From Flavobacterium bizetiae (GTDB lineage: Bacteria > Bacteroidota > Bacteroidia > Flavobacteriales > Flavobacteriaceae), in contig NZ_CADCSU010000030.1 in NCBI RefSeq assembly GCF_902804475.1, positions 1 through 42,564 of the forward strand: 42,564 bases of DNA. Reading direction: 5' to 3'. The notes under the pieces are model-generated. The model did not search any database and was not told the DNA's origin. It saw only the letters and a list, made by a program, of their open reading frames with translations. Shown piece after piece: positions 27,718-36,665 of this stretch. Position numbers and translations under genes: made by a program. Position 1 is the stretch's first letter. Each line of letters starts with the position of its first letter.

Positions 27718-28128
27718 TCAATTTTTTAAATCAATGAGAATCCATTTTTTATCACTGTTAAGTCTAAAAGTACCAACATATTCCTTATTCCATTCTTTGG
27801 GTCCTATTAGTGAGAGAAAATTAGAATCGTCTGTGTCTTTGTATAAGTGATATATTTCACCAACAATGGGTTCAAAAGAAAATCTGGCATTGTATACCAA
27901 TTCATTCCACTGGAATTCCTGGATTAAGTCCTGGTATTGCATTTTTAGTTCATTGAATTTACTTTCAAATTCTTTGTTTACCTTATTTATGCCCATGTTT
28001 TTCCAGCCTGCTAAGTCATCTGTTTTTATTACCGGTGCGCCAAGACTTGTAGCATATGGCAATAGCCGTACATTATAACCGTGCTCGTTAGAAAATACGA
28101 CATTATCGGGTTTATCTTTTTTTATCAT
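27718..28128 (-). CDS. DUF2452 protein
   Basis: 136 residues, soluble. PDNVVFSNEHGYNVRLLPYA, SLGAPVIKTDDLAGWKNMGI and the C-terminal FEPIVGEIYHLYKD with FLSLIGPKEW match the DUF2452 family, whose function is unknown. It is second in the operon DUF2805, DUF2452, flavin reductase, photolyase, 15 nt after DUF2805 and 23 nt before the flavin reductase. The conserved linkage in Bacteroidota suggests a light- or DNA-damage-related role. It has no catalytic motif that I recognise. Confidence 0.75.
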   Translation of the reverse strand: MIKKDKPDNVVFSNEHGYNVRLLPYATSLGAPVIKTDDLAGWKNMGINKVNKEFESKFNELKMQYQDLIQEFQWNELVYNARFSFEPIVGEIYHLYKDTDDSNFLSLIGPKEWNKEYVGTFRLNSDKKWILIDLKN

Positions 28129-28143
28129 ATTGAAATATTTTTT

Positions 28144-28449
28144 TTAACGCTTGGAAATTTTATTATTTGAAACTGCTCTTTGCCTGGTGCATTTAAACCT
28201 GTCAATTCCTTGGGTTCTCCTCACGGCGTGTTTTGTTTTACAATTTTCAACGCGAATGCGCCATAATTTATAACTGCTGAATTTTAGCTCTTTTTTCATT
28301 AAAGCTTTCACATCGGCTTCAGATAAATTAAATTGAAATTTTATCGCATCAAAAGGTGTTCGGTCTTCCCATGCCATTTCTATAATTCTATCGATCTGAA
28401 TTTCATTCAATACACCATTATCGATTTTTACAATAATTGACTTTATCAT
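28144..28449 (-). CDS. DUF2805/TIGR03643-family protein
   Basis: 101 residues. IDRIIEMAWEDRTPFDAIKF, QFNLSEADVKALMKKEL and SSYKLWRIRVENCKTKHAVR are the hallmark of the TIGR03643 (DUF2805) family: a helix-turn-helix-like fold with a strongly basic C-terminus that could bind nucleic acid. It is the first gene of the photolyase operon. A -7 element TACTTTTG and a long inverted repeat lie immediately upstream (28453-28491). Members are commonly found beside photolyase/cryptochrome genes; the molecular role is unknown. Confidence 0.82.
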   Translation of the reverse strand: MIKSIIVKIDNGVLNEIQIDRIIEMAWEDRTPFDAIKFQFNLSEADVKALMKKELKFSSYKLWRIRVENCKTKHAVRRTQGIDRFKCTRQRAVSNNKISKR

Positions 28450-28452
28450 ATA

Positions 28453-28491
28453 TTTTGTTTAACAGTTGTCAGATAAGATTAAACAAAAGTA
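28453..28491 (-). promoter_or_regulatory. Photolyase operon promoter overlapped by an inverted repeat
   Basis: On the minus strand an exact TACTTTTG (28491-28484) is placed about 35 nt upstream of the DUF2805 ATG. No TTG is found at the right distance further upstream, so an activator or another sigma factor may be needed. TTTTGTTTAA (28453-28462) and its perfect complement (28479-28488) form a 10-bp inverted repeat with a 16-nt spacer. One arm covers the -7 element, an ideal place for a light- or stress-responsive repressor. Confidence 0.5.
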
Positions 28492-28970
28492 GTGCTTTTA
28501 TAGTTAAGAGAGAATTGATAATAGATTAAATCTGAAACCAATAGATGTAATATTAAAAGATGGTAAGAAATTCTATTTTATCAATTGATAAAAAATTAAG
28601 GCCACAATTCTATATTCGAAGAATTCCAGCTTATAAGTACTTAAAAGGGATAAAAAATATTTGATTTTCAAGTAAATAGGCTCATGTAAATGAATTAATG
28701 GAAAAACTTCTAATACCAAAGCTAAAGAAGAAATTTTCTGCTATGAATAGTCCCTGGGAAACAAACTATATATTAATGCTTTTTTTAGAGAAGAATTTAT
28801 CAGGCCCATCGCACGATTAGATCACCTGTTGCTAAAAATTATAAGCCGGTCTGATTGTCTATATATTTTTCATACCTAAAATGATACATTTCGTACCTAA
28901 TGCTTGATTATACGCTGAATTCAGATGTTTTTAAATTTATTTTGCCTGCTGAATCTAAATTAAATACTTT
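28492..28970. other. Divergent intergenic region
   Basis: About 480 nt between the photolyase operon promoter and the amidohydrolase gene. A 40-codon plus-strand frame (28698-28820, MEKLLIPKLKKKFSAM...) is the only candidate peptide, and I do not consider it convincing. No RNA gene is seen. Confidence 0.35.
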
Positions 28971-30488
28971 ATGAAAAAACTATGGTTTTCAAGATTGCTA
29001 AAAGTTACACTAATATTGTTTGCTACTTTTATCGGTGCTTTTATATGGGCAGATAATGAATTAAATAAAGTCTTGGGTAAGTCCACAAAAGTTATAAATA
29101 TTTCTTCCATACTCAGCCCCTGTAAAACAACTCAAATAAAAAACGTTAATATCCTTTCTGAGGACTGCAGCTATTTTCTAAAAAATCAAGATGTAACGAT
29201 AAAAAACGGCCTTATCACTCAAGTAGGAGAAAATCAACTACGGGATAGCACAGCTACAATTATTGATGGTACAAATAAGTTTCTGATTCCCGGTCTTGTT
29301 GATAGTCATGTTCATTTAAAAGAAAGTAAAAATGATTTGTTCTTATATCTGCTTAATGGTGTTACCTATGTTAGAGAAATGGCCGGTAGTCCTTTGATTT
29401 TAGAATGGAGAAAATCAATACAGAAAAAGGGGATTGGACCCAGAATGTTTGTTGCATCTCCTTCCATATTTAGCGAGAGTGGATTAGCCGGTTATTATTA
29501 TTCCTGGACAAGACAGGCCATTAATTATTCAAATGCAAATACTGCTGAAAAAGCAATATCGGAGATAAGTGAACAGGGCTACGATGCGGTTAAAATGTAT
29601 GGTTTTGTAAATGCAGAAATGTTCAAAACAACTATAGCGATTGCCAAGAAGCATAATATTAAAGTTATTGGTCACATACCCTTAGTCAACTTAGAAACTT
29701 TTTATCAATCAGGTCAGGGTGAGGTCGCGCATATTGAAGAAATAACGATAAAAACTATTGATGAATTTGGAAAATCAATATCTAAAAACCCGCAAGAGTA
29801 CCTTAAATTTTTAAAAATGCATTCAGATCAAATTGCAAAAAGACTCAAAGAAAATAAAATTAGTGTTACATCAACGCTTTGGTTAGCTGAGAGTTTTCCC
29901 AAGCAAAGGTTTGCTTTAAAATCCAAGCTCCAAGATATAAAACTACAATATGTAAACCCAAAAATTATGGAAGGAACCATACTTTATAAACTGGGATGGC
30001 TGCCCGGTACAAATGGATATGAATATGACGGGGAAAATACTTATGCCGCCAAGAAATTATCACAGACCTTTTGGAATACCTATGTCCAGGCAATTCATAT
30101 AATGATAAAAGCATTAGTGGATCATAAAGTTACCATTATGGCTGGAACAGATAGTAATGTAGCAAGTGTTGTGCCCGGATTTTCACTTCATGATGAATTA
30201 GAATCTTTGTCTAAAGCTGGGATGACTAACTCGCAAGTCCTATATTCAGCAACTGTTGCACCGGGTAATTGGATGAAAAGTAATACAGGGAAAATAAAAA
30301 TAGGATATCATTCTGATTTAGTGCTATTGGCAGGAAATCCATTAGAAGATATCAAAAATACGAAGACAATCCAATATGTGTTTTTTGATCAATACACAAT
30401 CAATAAAATTCAAATTAAAACTATTTTAAAAGCTATAGAAGATGCAAATAATGAAAACAGAAATATAAAAATTGACCAATATTTATAA
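28971..30488 (+). CDS. Membrane-anchored amidohydrolase-family enzyme
   Basis: A metal-dependent hydrolase of 505 residues with an N-terminal hydrophobic helix (about 9-26) that anchors or exports it. Metal ligands of the superfamily are visible: His113 and His115 in LVDSHVHL, probable carbamylated Lys208 in YDAVKMYG, His235 in VIGHIPL, His254 in EVAHIEE, and Asp394 in MAGTDSN. The closing domain LVLLAGNPLEDIKNTKTI is typical of imidazolonepropionase- or prolidase-like members. The substrate cannot be told; such exported enzymes in Bacteroidota are annotated as dipeptide or lactone hydrolases. It is monocistronic, with its own promoter region. Confidence 0.85.
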   Translation: MKKLWFSRLLKVTLILFATFIGAFIWADNELNKVLGKSTKVINISSILSPCKTTQIKNVNILSEDCSYFLKNQDVTIKNGLITQVGENQLRDSTATIIDGTNKFLIPGLVDSHVHLKESKNDLFLYLLNGVTYVREMAGSPLILEWRKSIQKKGIGPRMFVASPSIFSESGLAGYYYSWTRQAINYSNANTAEKAISEISEQGYDAVKMYGFVNAEMFKTTIAIAKKHNIKVIGHIPLVNLETFYQSGQGEVAHIEEITIKTIDEFGKSISKNPQEYLKFLKMHSDQIAKRLKENKISVTSTLWLAESFPKQRFALKSKLQDIKLQYVNPKIMEGTILYKLGWLPGTNGYEYDGENTYAAKKLSQTFWNTYVQAIHIMIKALVDHKVTIMAGTDSNVASVVPGFSLHDELESLSKAGMTNSQVLYSATVAPGNWMKSNTGKIKIGYHSDLVLLAGNPLEDIKNTKTIQYVFFDQYTINKIQIKTILKAIEDANNENRNIKIDQYL

Positions 30489-30533
30489 TTTACAAAAGAT
30501 CACTTAAGATCTTTGAAAACTGATATGTCGCGT

Positions 30534-30755
30534 TTAATTTATTACATATTGTGCTATGCAATCTATTAAATAATCGTATCCCGATTCTATTAATCCAACT
30601 ATGGTAAATGATATCAAATTGCCACCTGCCCCATTAATAAGCTCATAGTTAATAGGTATGTTTTTAAATAAGAAAAATAAACCCACTGTCTTTGTTAATC
30701 TTTTATCCAAATTAGCTATCTGATGGATAGTTCTTCTTTTTATTTTCAAAGGCAC
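30534..30755 (-). CDS. Uncertain small protein, 73 residues
   Basis: The only frame in the gap between the amidohydrolase and the MFS gene, starting with GTG. It has a basic start (MPLKIKRRTIHQIANLDKRL) and an amphipathic hydrophobic middle (LFFLFKNIPINYELINGAGG, LISFTIVGLIESGYDYLIDC). No family is recognised and there is no ribosome-site evidence. It could be a small transcription-factor remnant or a chance frame. Confidence 0.25.
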   Translation of the reverse strand: MPLKIKRRTIHQIANLDKRLTKTVGLFFLFKNIPINYELINGAGGNLISFTIVGLIESGYDYLIDCIAQYVIN

Positions 30756-30870
30756 GATGATATTACTCTAATACTTAGAGCATGACTCTTATCAAATTAT
30801 TCTCTATTTGATTGAAAGTCTAAAAAAAATACTATTTTAGGCATATTAAATTGACAATTATAGCAAATAC

Positions 30871-32139
30871 ATGACTTCTAGCAAAAACGCAGCATTACGT
30901 TTTATTTTCATTACATTATTATTAGATGTTATTGGTCTGAGTATAGTTGTTCCTGTATTGCCTAGATTAATTGAGCAACTTATTGATGGAAATATTAGTA
31001 GGGCTTCACAATGGAGTGGATGGTTGCTTTTTGCCTACGCAATTATGCAATTTATTTGTGCCCCCATAGTGGGTAATTTGAGTGATAAATATGGACGAAG
31101 ACCAGTTTTGTTATTGTCTTTGTTAGGTTTTGGAATTGATTATATTTTTCTTTGGTTAGCCCCAACAATATGGTGGTTATTTCTGGGCCGAATTATTGCC
31201 GGAATGTTCGGAGCAAGTATTACAACTGCCAGTGCTTACATTGCCGATATTAGCACTAATGAGAATAGAGCCAAAAATTTTGGAATGATAGGAGCTGCTT
31301 TTGGATTAGGCTATATAATAGGTCCGGTGCTGGGTGGTTTGTTAAGTGAATTAGGGGCAAGGATTCCGTTCATTGCCGCTGCAATTTTAACATTTCTCAA
31401 TGCAATATATGGCTATTTCACTTTACCTGAATCCTTACCTGTAGAGAATAGACGTCCCTTTGAATGGAAAAGATCCAATCCATTAGGCTCTTTAGTTCAA
31501 TTAAAAAAGCACAAGAATGTGTCGGGTGGATTAATTATTACCTTTATTTTACTCTATATCGCCGATCATGCCGTGATGAGTACATGGTCTTTTATCAATA
31601 TTGAAAAATTTGGTTGGAGCAATGCCCTTATAGGGCTCTCCTTAACGGTGGCTGGTATAATGGTTGTTATAGTGCAAGCAGGTTTGATTCGCATCATTAA
31701 TCCTAAATTAGGAAATGAAAAAAGCATTTTTGCCGGATTGGTTTTATATACCGTATCGCTTTTATTGTTTGCTTTTGCATCTCAAAGCTGGATGATGTTT
31801 ATTTTTTTAATTCCGTACTGTTTGGGGGGCATAACAGGTCCATCACTACGATCGATTATTTCCAGAAACGTACCTCAAAATCAACAGGGAGAATTACAGG
31901 GATCCTTAACCAGCTTAATGAGTGTAACTTCTATAATTGGACCACTTTTGATGACTAATTTATTTACCTGGTTCACCGGTCCTGGCGCCAGAATTCAATT
32001 TGCGGGTGCACCTTTTTTACTTGGCGCGGTGCTGATGATGATAAGTGTGTTTATTGCAGTAAATAGTTTTAAAAAAACTATTCCATCAGAGAAGATAATC
32101 AGTAACGATATTAGCCTGTTAGATCCAAAGGATATCTAG
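30871..32139 (+). CDS. MFS transporter, TCR/Tet-type drug:proton antiporter
   Basis: 422 residues with twelve predicted membrane helices. Motif A, GNLSDKYGRRPVLLLSLLG, follows helix 2. FLGRIIAGMFGASITTASAY and GAAFGLGYIIGPVLGG (motif C, the antiporter signature) place it among 12-helix H+ antiporters of the TCR/Tet subfamily. The C-terminal half includes YCLGGITGPSLRSIISRNVP. Such proteins export tetracycline or other small molecules, but the sequence alone does not show resistance. It has no TetR gene beside it. A TTG at 30808 and TATTTTAG at 30833 resemble a promoter with one mismatch. Confidence 0.87.
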   Translation: MTSSKNAALRFIFITLLLDVIGLSIVVPVLPRLIEQLIDGNISRASQWSGWLLFAYAIMQFICAPIVGNLSDKYGRRPVLLLSLLGFGIDYIFLWLAPTIWWLFLGRIIAGMFGASITTASAYIADISTNENRAKNFGMIGAAFGLGYIIGPVLGGLLSELGARIPFIAAAILTFLNAIYGYFTLPESLPVENRRPFEWKRSNPLGSLVQLKKHKNVSGGLIITFILLYIADHAVMSTWSFINIEKFGWSNALIGLSLTVAGIMVVIVQAGLIRIINPKLGNEKSIFAGLVLYTVSLLLFAFASQSWMMFIFLIPYCLGGITGPSLRSIISRNVPQNQQGELQGSLTSLMSVTSIIGPLLMTNLFTWFTGPGARIQFAGAPFLLGAVLMMISVFIAVNSFKKTIPSEKIISNDISLLDPKDI

Positions 32140-32188
32140 ATTGAGATATTTCCTTTAAACTTATCTAAATTGCAAAAAAAGAAAAGCT

Positions 32189-32359
32189 CTAGTGGTAGAA
32201 TTGTATTACAAAGGGAAAAAGAGAACTTTTTCTAATATCTTGTTGGCTCAAATCATCTAATAAAGGAGAAATACTTTGTTCTAGATTCAGTCCGTAGCTT
32301 AAAAGCATTTGATCAATTTTACTCTCGACAATATAAAGATAGTTTATACTAAAACAAAA
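32189..32359 (-). other. Coding-like frame without clear start
   Basis: Ends at a stop at 32189-32191 and opens after a stop near 32360. It reads YIVESKIDQMLLSYGLNLEQ, then SISPLLDDLSQQDIRKSSLF, protein-like but with an internal ATG giving only 40 residues. It follows the hypothetical gene at 32422 on the same strand in another frame. It may be a remnant or a genuine small gene. Confidence 0.22.
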
Positions 32360-32421
32360 TTATACTTCTTCATTATAAAATATCTGCTAGATCAGAAAGC
32401 TCCAATTAATCGTCTTATACA

Positions 32422-32712
32422 TTAGTTATAAAAAAACTCACTATTAGCTATAATTAATCCCCTTAGAGTGATAAAACTTTTATCATTGGATGAATCTAAA
32501 AATATTAAACCTATATCATTTAATCTTATCAAAGCTTCCAAAACCTGTGCTTGATCTTCTCGTTTCTTAGCAATAAGTTCTCCATTGGAATAAAGATCAT
32601 TTGAAATACAACTTAGTTTGGCAGTTAAATCTTCCAAACTAAAACTCTTATTATAATTCTGGGCAAGAATATTAAGTATTGTTTCAAATAAATTAAAAGT
32701 CTTACTCTGCAT
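32422..32712 (-). CDS. Hypothetical helical protein, 96 residues
   Basis: ATG at 32712. Helical segments are KTFNLFETILNILAQNYNKS, FSLEDLTAKLSCI and EDQAQVLEALIRLNDIGLIF, then a short beta hairpin (FITLRGLII). The middle resembles a winged-helix wing arrangement (helix, helix, then FITLRG), so it might be a DNA-binding remnant, but I do not recognise the family. It is transcribed alone, between the MFS gene and the isolated 5S gene. Confidence 0.45.
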   Translation of the reverse strand: MQSKTFNLFETILNILAQNYNKSFSLEDLTAKLSCISNDLYSNGELIAKKREDQAQVLEALIRLNDIGLIFLDSSNDKSFITLRGLIIANSEFFYN

Positions 32713-32843
32713 ACAAAAACTTTTTATTAAAGTTAAAAATAGTACATCAGAATAACAAATATCTAACTCATTTTAAACAAGTTTTAATTTATATTTTTTT
32801 TTAAAATATAAGAAACGAAGAATCACAAAAGAAACGTGATCAA

Positions 32844-32861
32844 CCCCGGTAGCTATCGGGG
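32844..32861. terminator. GC-rich near-palindromic hairpin downstream of 5S rRNA
   Basis: CCCCG and CGGGG flank GTAGCTAT, itself nearly self-complementary, giving an 18-nt near-palindrome with one G-T pair. Hairpins of this form are frequent at 3-prime ends in Flavobacterium. It lies about 75 nt past the 3-prime end of the 5S gene on the minus strand. The following T tract is weak. Confidence 0.45.
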
Positions 32862-32934
32862 CTCCCAGATCATTTCAATATTTTCGAAAACAAAAAACCT
32901 AAATTTTACCAAACGGGGTTTTCAGAAGAAAGAC

Positions 32935-33042
32935 AACGACATACTTTCCACATAACTGCAGTACTATTTTGCGCAAGCGGGCTTAACTACTCTGTTCGAG
33001 ATGGGAAGAAGTGAGGCCCGCCGCAAGAATCATTTTGTCGTT
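32935..33042 (-). rRNA. rrf: 5S ribosomal RNA, isolated and diverged
   Basis: Read on the minus strand it contains CTTCTTCCCATCTCGAACAG, then AGTAGTTAAGCCCGC, and further on TAGTACTGCAGTTATGTGG, the conserved landmarks of bacterial 5S (CGAACAG...AGTTAAGCCC, GGTACTGC). The ends AACGACA (33042-33036) and TGTCGTT (32941-32935) pair as helix I, giving 108 nt. Positions normally near-constant are changed (AAATGATT at the 5-prime side; GTGGAAAG for GTGGGAGAG). No 23S gene lies upstream; plus-strand mobilization genes begin 240 nt away. It may be an orphan 5S or a rRNA operon remnant. Confidence 0.8.
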
Positions 33043-33281
33043 AGTTACTTTGGCAACTTTTTAATTGTTAATTATCAATTATAATTAGTTTACATACAAA
33101 ATTTACTATTGCTGTATCACCATATCTTTATTGTTTAACCTATAATATTCTTATTCACTCAGAGATGGGGTGTTACTTATACTGGTAACCTGGTTAAAAA
33201 ATAATCAGGATTGGAAAAACTATATTGATTTTTTACTTTCGTAAGTGTAAACCTGAATGATGAACTTGATATAATGTGATT

Positions 33282-34181
33282 ATGGATTTCAGTGAAAAAG
33301 GTCCTTCTCTTGAAGAAGTAAAGGCAATGGATATGGTATCTTATTTATCAGTCTTAGGGTATGAACCCTCAAAAATATCCAACGATGAATATTGGTACCT
33401 CTCACCTTTACGAAATGAAAGGACTGCTTCTTTTAAAATCAACCGAAGTATTAACCGTTGGTATGATCACGGGATGGGAAAAGGAGGTAGTCTCATTGAC
33501 TTTGGCATGCAATATTTTAACTGCTCCTTTGGAGATTTTTTAATTGGGCATTGCAGAAATATTCCTTTGCAGCATTCCATTATTGCGTTTCGAAATAGTT
33601 CAGAAAAAAAACAATCAAAAATTATCATTTTAAAAGAAGAGCCCCTTCAATCTCCTGCACTCCTTCAATATCTAAAGCAAAGAAAAATCTCTCTAAGAAT
33701 TGCACATGAATATTGCTCAGAGGTAAGTTATGGCATTAATGACCATCGCTATTATGGTATTGGATTTAAAAATGACCTTGGTGGATTTGAGATCCGAAAC
33801 CCCTATTTTAAAGCCAGTAGCTCTCCTAAAGGAATTACGACTTGCCAAAATAATGATAAAAAAGTGCTGGTCTTTGAAGGATTTATGGACTTTTTATCCT
33901 ACAAATCCATAAGAGATCAGTTTAGAAACAAAAACGAAAGTTTTCTAGTTCTAAATTCTCTTTCTTTTCTGGAAAAAGCCCGTCCTTTCATGGAAAAACA
34001 CCAAACGGTAAGCCTTTATTTGGACCGAGATCAACCAGGTAAAAAATTAACGCAAATGGCCCTTAACTGGGGCAATAAATACAAAGATCAAAGTTCGCTC
34101 TACAAAGACTACAAAGATGTAAATGAGTGGATTGTTAAATCTAAAACTCATGAAAAACTAGGCCGTGGCTTAAAACCATAA
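33282..34181 (+). CDS. Primase-like Toprim protein of a mobilizable element
   Basis: 299 residues from ATG 33282; an in-frame GTG lies at 33276. The N-terminal part (YWYLSPLRNERTASFKINRS, RWYDHGMGKGGSLIDFGMQY) is the DnaG-type zinc-binding domain found in Bacteroidota mobile elements, but the usual zinc cysteines are not arranged as in CHC2. The C-terminal Toprim domain shows VLVFEGFMDFLSY (catalytic Glu) and SLYLDRDQPGKK (DxD). It would prime replication of the transferred single strand. First gene of the mobilization module, 80 nt before the coupling protein. Confidence 0.8.
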   Translation: MDFSEKGPSLEEVKAMDMVSYLSVLGYEPSKISNDEYWYLSPLRNERTASFKINRSINRWYDHGMGKGGSLIDFGMQYFNCSFGDFLIGHCRNIPLQHSIIAFRNSSEKKQSKIIILKEEPLQSPALLQYLKQRKISLRIAHEYCSEVSYGINDHRYYGIGFKNDLGGFEIRNPYFKASSSPKGITTCQNNDKKVLVFEGFMDFLSYKSIRDQFRNKNESFLVLNSLSFLEKARPFMEKHQTVSLYLDRDQPGKKLTQMALNWGNKYKDQSSLYKDYKDVNEWIVKSKTHEKLGRGLKP

Positions 34182-34261
34182 GGAGCTCAAATAATTATTA
34201 TCTCTTGAGGAGAAATAGTATCATAATTGCAAACCTGTTTTAATCTCTAAAAACTATTGCT

Positions 34262-36244
34262 ATGCAAACCGGAGAAAACGAACAGGCCCTGAGAAAGATA
34301 CTTGATATGACAAGACTCATAAGTATCCTACTTTTAGGCCTGCATTTTTATTACTATAGTTATAAGGCATTTGTAAATTGGCATCTGGTAAACCAACTGG
34401 GTGATAAAATCCTTGCCAATATTACTCTGACAGGGTTATTTGATAACTTTCATCGCTCCAAAACTATAGCTCTTGTCTTTTTGATGATTTCACTTCTGGG
34501 AACTAAAGGACGAAAAAATGAAAAACTTACCTTTAAAAGTGCTATTCTCTGGCTTTTATCTGGTTTGCTACTTTTTTTCATGAGCTATTTTTTACTGCTT
34601 TTAAAAATAAATATTAACTGCGCGGCAATCATCTACATTAGTATAACGGCAACAGGCTTTATTTTTATTCTAACAGGAGGTACTCTCTTGTCGCGTATTA
34701 TAATTAAAAGATTTTCTCAAGGAGATATCTTCAACAGTGAAAATGAGACTTTTCCTCAAGAAGAAAGACTCTTGGAAAATGAATATTCAATTAATCTTCC
34801 AGCCCAATACTATCTAAAGAAGAGTATTAGAAAGAGCTGGATTAATATTATCAATCCCTTTCGTGGACTCTTGGTACTGGGTACACCCGGTTCAGGTAAA
34901 TCCTATTTTGTGATACGTCATGTCATTACCCAGCATATCCGAAAAGGTTTTTGCATGTTTATCTATGATTTTAAATTTGACGATCTGACCACCATTGCCT
35001 ACAATACCTGGCTCAAAACAAAAGCATTATCCTCTCCTGCTACAGCATTCTATAGTATCAATTTCGATGATTTGAGCCGATCACACCGCTGTAATCCGTT
35101 AGTTCCTTTAGCCATGACCGATATTACTGATTCGGCGGAATCAGCACGGACAATTCTTCTGGGGCTCAATAGAGAATGGATCAAACGTCAAGGTGACTTT
35201 TTTGTAGAATCTCCTATTAACTTTTTAACGGCAATCATTTGGTACCTCAGAAAATACAAAGACGGAGAATTCTGTACCCTGCCTCATGTCATCGAGCTCA
35301 TGCAGACGGATTATGACGACCTTTTTACCTTGCTTAGAACTGAGAAAGAAATCGAGGTTCTTATTAATCCTTTTATCAATGCCTATCTCAATGATGTGAT
35401 GGAGCAATTAGAGGGACAAATAGCCTCAGCCAAAGTGGCGATGGCCAGACTTTCCTCGCCCCAACTCTACTATGTTTTGTCAGGAAATGATTTTACTTTG
35501 GATATCAATAATCCCCAGGAGCCCAAAATCATTTGTATGGGAAACAATCCGCAGAAAATTCAAATATATGGCGCTGTGCTATCACTTTATGTAAATCGTT
35601 TATTAAAACTAGTCAATCAGAAAGGAAAGCAAAAAAGCAGTCTTGTCTTTGATGAATTTCCTACTATTTATCTCAATAACATAGATAATGTTATTGCCAC
35701 CGCCAGAAGCAATAAAGTGGCGACATGTCTGGGGGTACAGGACTTTAGCCAGCTCAGAAAAGATTATGGACGAGAACAAGCTGATGTAATTATGAACCTG
35801 GCCGGAAATATCATAAGCGGGCAGGTCACCGGGGACACAGCCAAACAATTATCAGAGCGATTTGGAAAAATTATGCAGGACCGGGAAAGCTTTTCAATAA
35901 ACAGCAATGATACCTCTGTCAGCCGCTCAAAACAGTTGGAACTTGCAGTACCCTCTTCTAAAGTATCTTCTTTAAGTTCAGGTAATTTTGTGGGAATGGT
36001 AGCAGATGATCCAGATTGCAAAATAGAACTCAAAACATTCCATAGTGAGATTTTAAATGATCATAATGCGCTACAGAAGGAAATCAATAGCTATCAGGAC
36101 ATTCCTATTGTATGCAAATTAAACAATGAAATTGTCCAGCGCAATTATCTTCAAATCAAACAAGACATCCAAAATATAATTCACTACGAAATGGATCGTC
36201 TTATTAGTGATCCTGAACTCTCTTATCTGATAGTGAGAAAATAA
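34262..36244 (+). CDS. mobC: VirD4/TraG-like type IV coupling protein of the mobilization module
   Basis: It links the relaxosome to a conjugation pore and pumps DNA. 660 residues. The N-terminus has membrane helices (about 17-36, 68-80, 94-115, 122-140). The ATPase has Walker A GTPGSGKS (207-214) and Walker B SLVFDEFPT (Asp464, Glu465). RSNKVATCLGVQDFSQLRKD and NIISGQVTGDTAKQLSERFG are typical of the TraG/MobC family of Bacteroidota. The module carries no other type IV secretion gene, so it would depend on a helper conjugative element. The accessory protein and relaxase follow. Confidence 0.88.
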   Translation: MQTGENEQALRKILDMTRLISILLLGLHFYYYSYKAFVNWHLVNQLGDKILANITLTGLFDNFHRSKTIALVFLMISLLGTKGRKNEKLTFKSAILWLLSGLLLFFMSYFLLLLKININCAAIIYISITATGFIFILTGGTLLSRIIIKRFSQGDIFNSENETFPQEERLLENEYSINLPAQYYLKKSIRKSWINIINPFRGLLVLGTPGSGKSYFVIRHVITQHIRKGFCMFIYDFKFDDLTTIAYNTWLKTKALSSPATAFYSINFDDLSRSHRCNPLVPLAMTDITDSAESARTILLGLNREWIKRQGDFFVESPINFLTAIIWYLRKYKDGEFCTLPHVIELMQTDYDDLFTLLRTEKEIEVLINPFINAYLNDVMEQLEGQIASAKVAMARLSSPQLYYVLSGNDFTLDINNPQEPKIICMGNNPQKIQIYGAVLSLYVNRLLKLVNQKGKQKSSLVFDEFPTIYLNNIDNVIATARSNKVATCLGVQDFSQLRKDYGREQADVIMNLAGNIISGQVTGDTAKQLSERFGKIMQDRESFSINSNDTSVSRSKQLELAVPSSKVSSLSSGNFVGMVADDPDCKIELKTFHSEILNDHNALQKEINSYQDIPIVCKLNNEIVQRNYLQIKQDIQNIIHYEMDRLISDPELSYLIVRK

Positions 36245-36266
36245 GTTTAACCTAAAAAAAAGTGCG

Positions 36267-36665
36267 ATGAAAACACAGACTAAAAAATCCGGTAAATATT
36301 TTTATGTTTATATAGGACTGCCTTTAGAGAAATATACAAACATGGAACAGGAGTATAAAAAAAGTACCTGTCGTAGCTTGAGTGAATACTTTCGGAACCT
36401 ACTTACCAACAAACCTGTGACAATTCGCCACAGGAATCAATCCTTAGAAGATTTGATCGAAGAAATAGCATCTCTGAATGATCATATGAACCAAATGAGA
36501 ACCAATGCATATCACATTTTAGAAAAACTAAAAGATCAACAGCAAATTAATGAATTTACCTCATTATTGACAGGATTTGAAACTTCCATAGGACATCTAA
36601 GTGAGAGAATTAATCAAATAAAAATACAAATTGAAAAAATCGTTGAAAAATGGTCACAATCATAA
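36267..36665 (+). CDS. mobA: Relaxosome accessory protein, ribbon-helix-helix type
   Basis: 132 residues, basic start (MKTQTKKSGKYFYVYIGLPL), then TCRSLSEYFRNLLTNKPVTI, where a short strand and helix resemble the MobA/BmgB-like RHH domain that binds oriT. A long coiled-coil C-terminus (SLEDLIEEIASLNDHMNQMR, FETSIGHLSERINQIKIQIE) suits oligomerisation. It overlaps the relaxase by 16 nt and follows the coupling gene by 22 nt. Bacteroidota elements usually place this gene first; here it follows the coupling protein. The symbol follows convention. Confidence 0.72.
   Translation: MKTQTKKSGKYFYVYIGLPLEKYTNMEQEYKKSTCRSLSEYFRNLLTNKPVTIRHRNQSLEDLIEEIASLNDHMNQMRTNAYHILEKLKDQQQINEFTSLLTGFETSIGHLSERINQIKIQIEKIVEKWSQS

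Noticed and set aside
28698..28820. 40-codon small protein in the divergent region
   Set aside because: No promoter, no family, composition like random AT-rich DNA.
30871..32139. Tetracycline-resistance gene call for the MFS transporter
   Set aside because: The subfamily is clear, but there is no adjacent TetR, and substrate cannot be read from the sequence.
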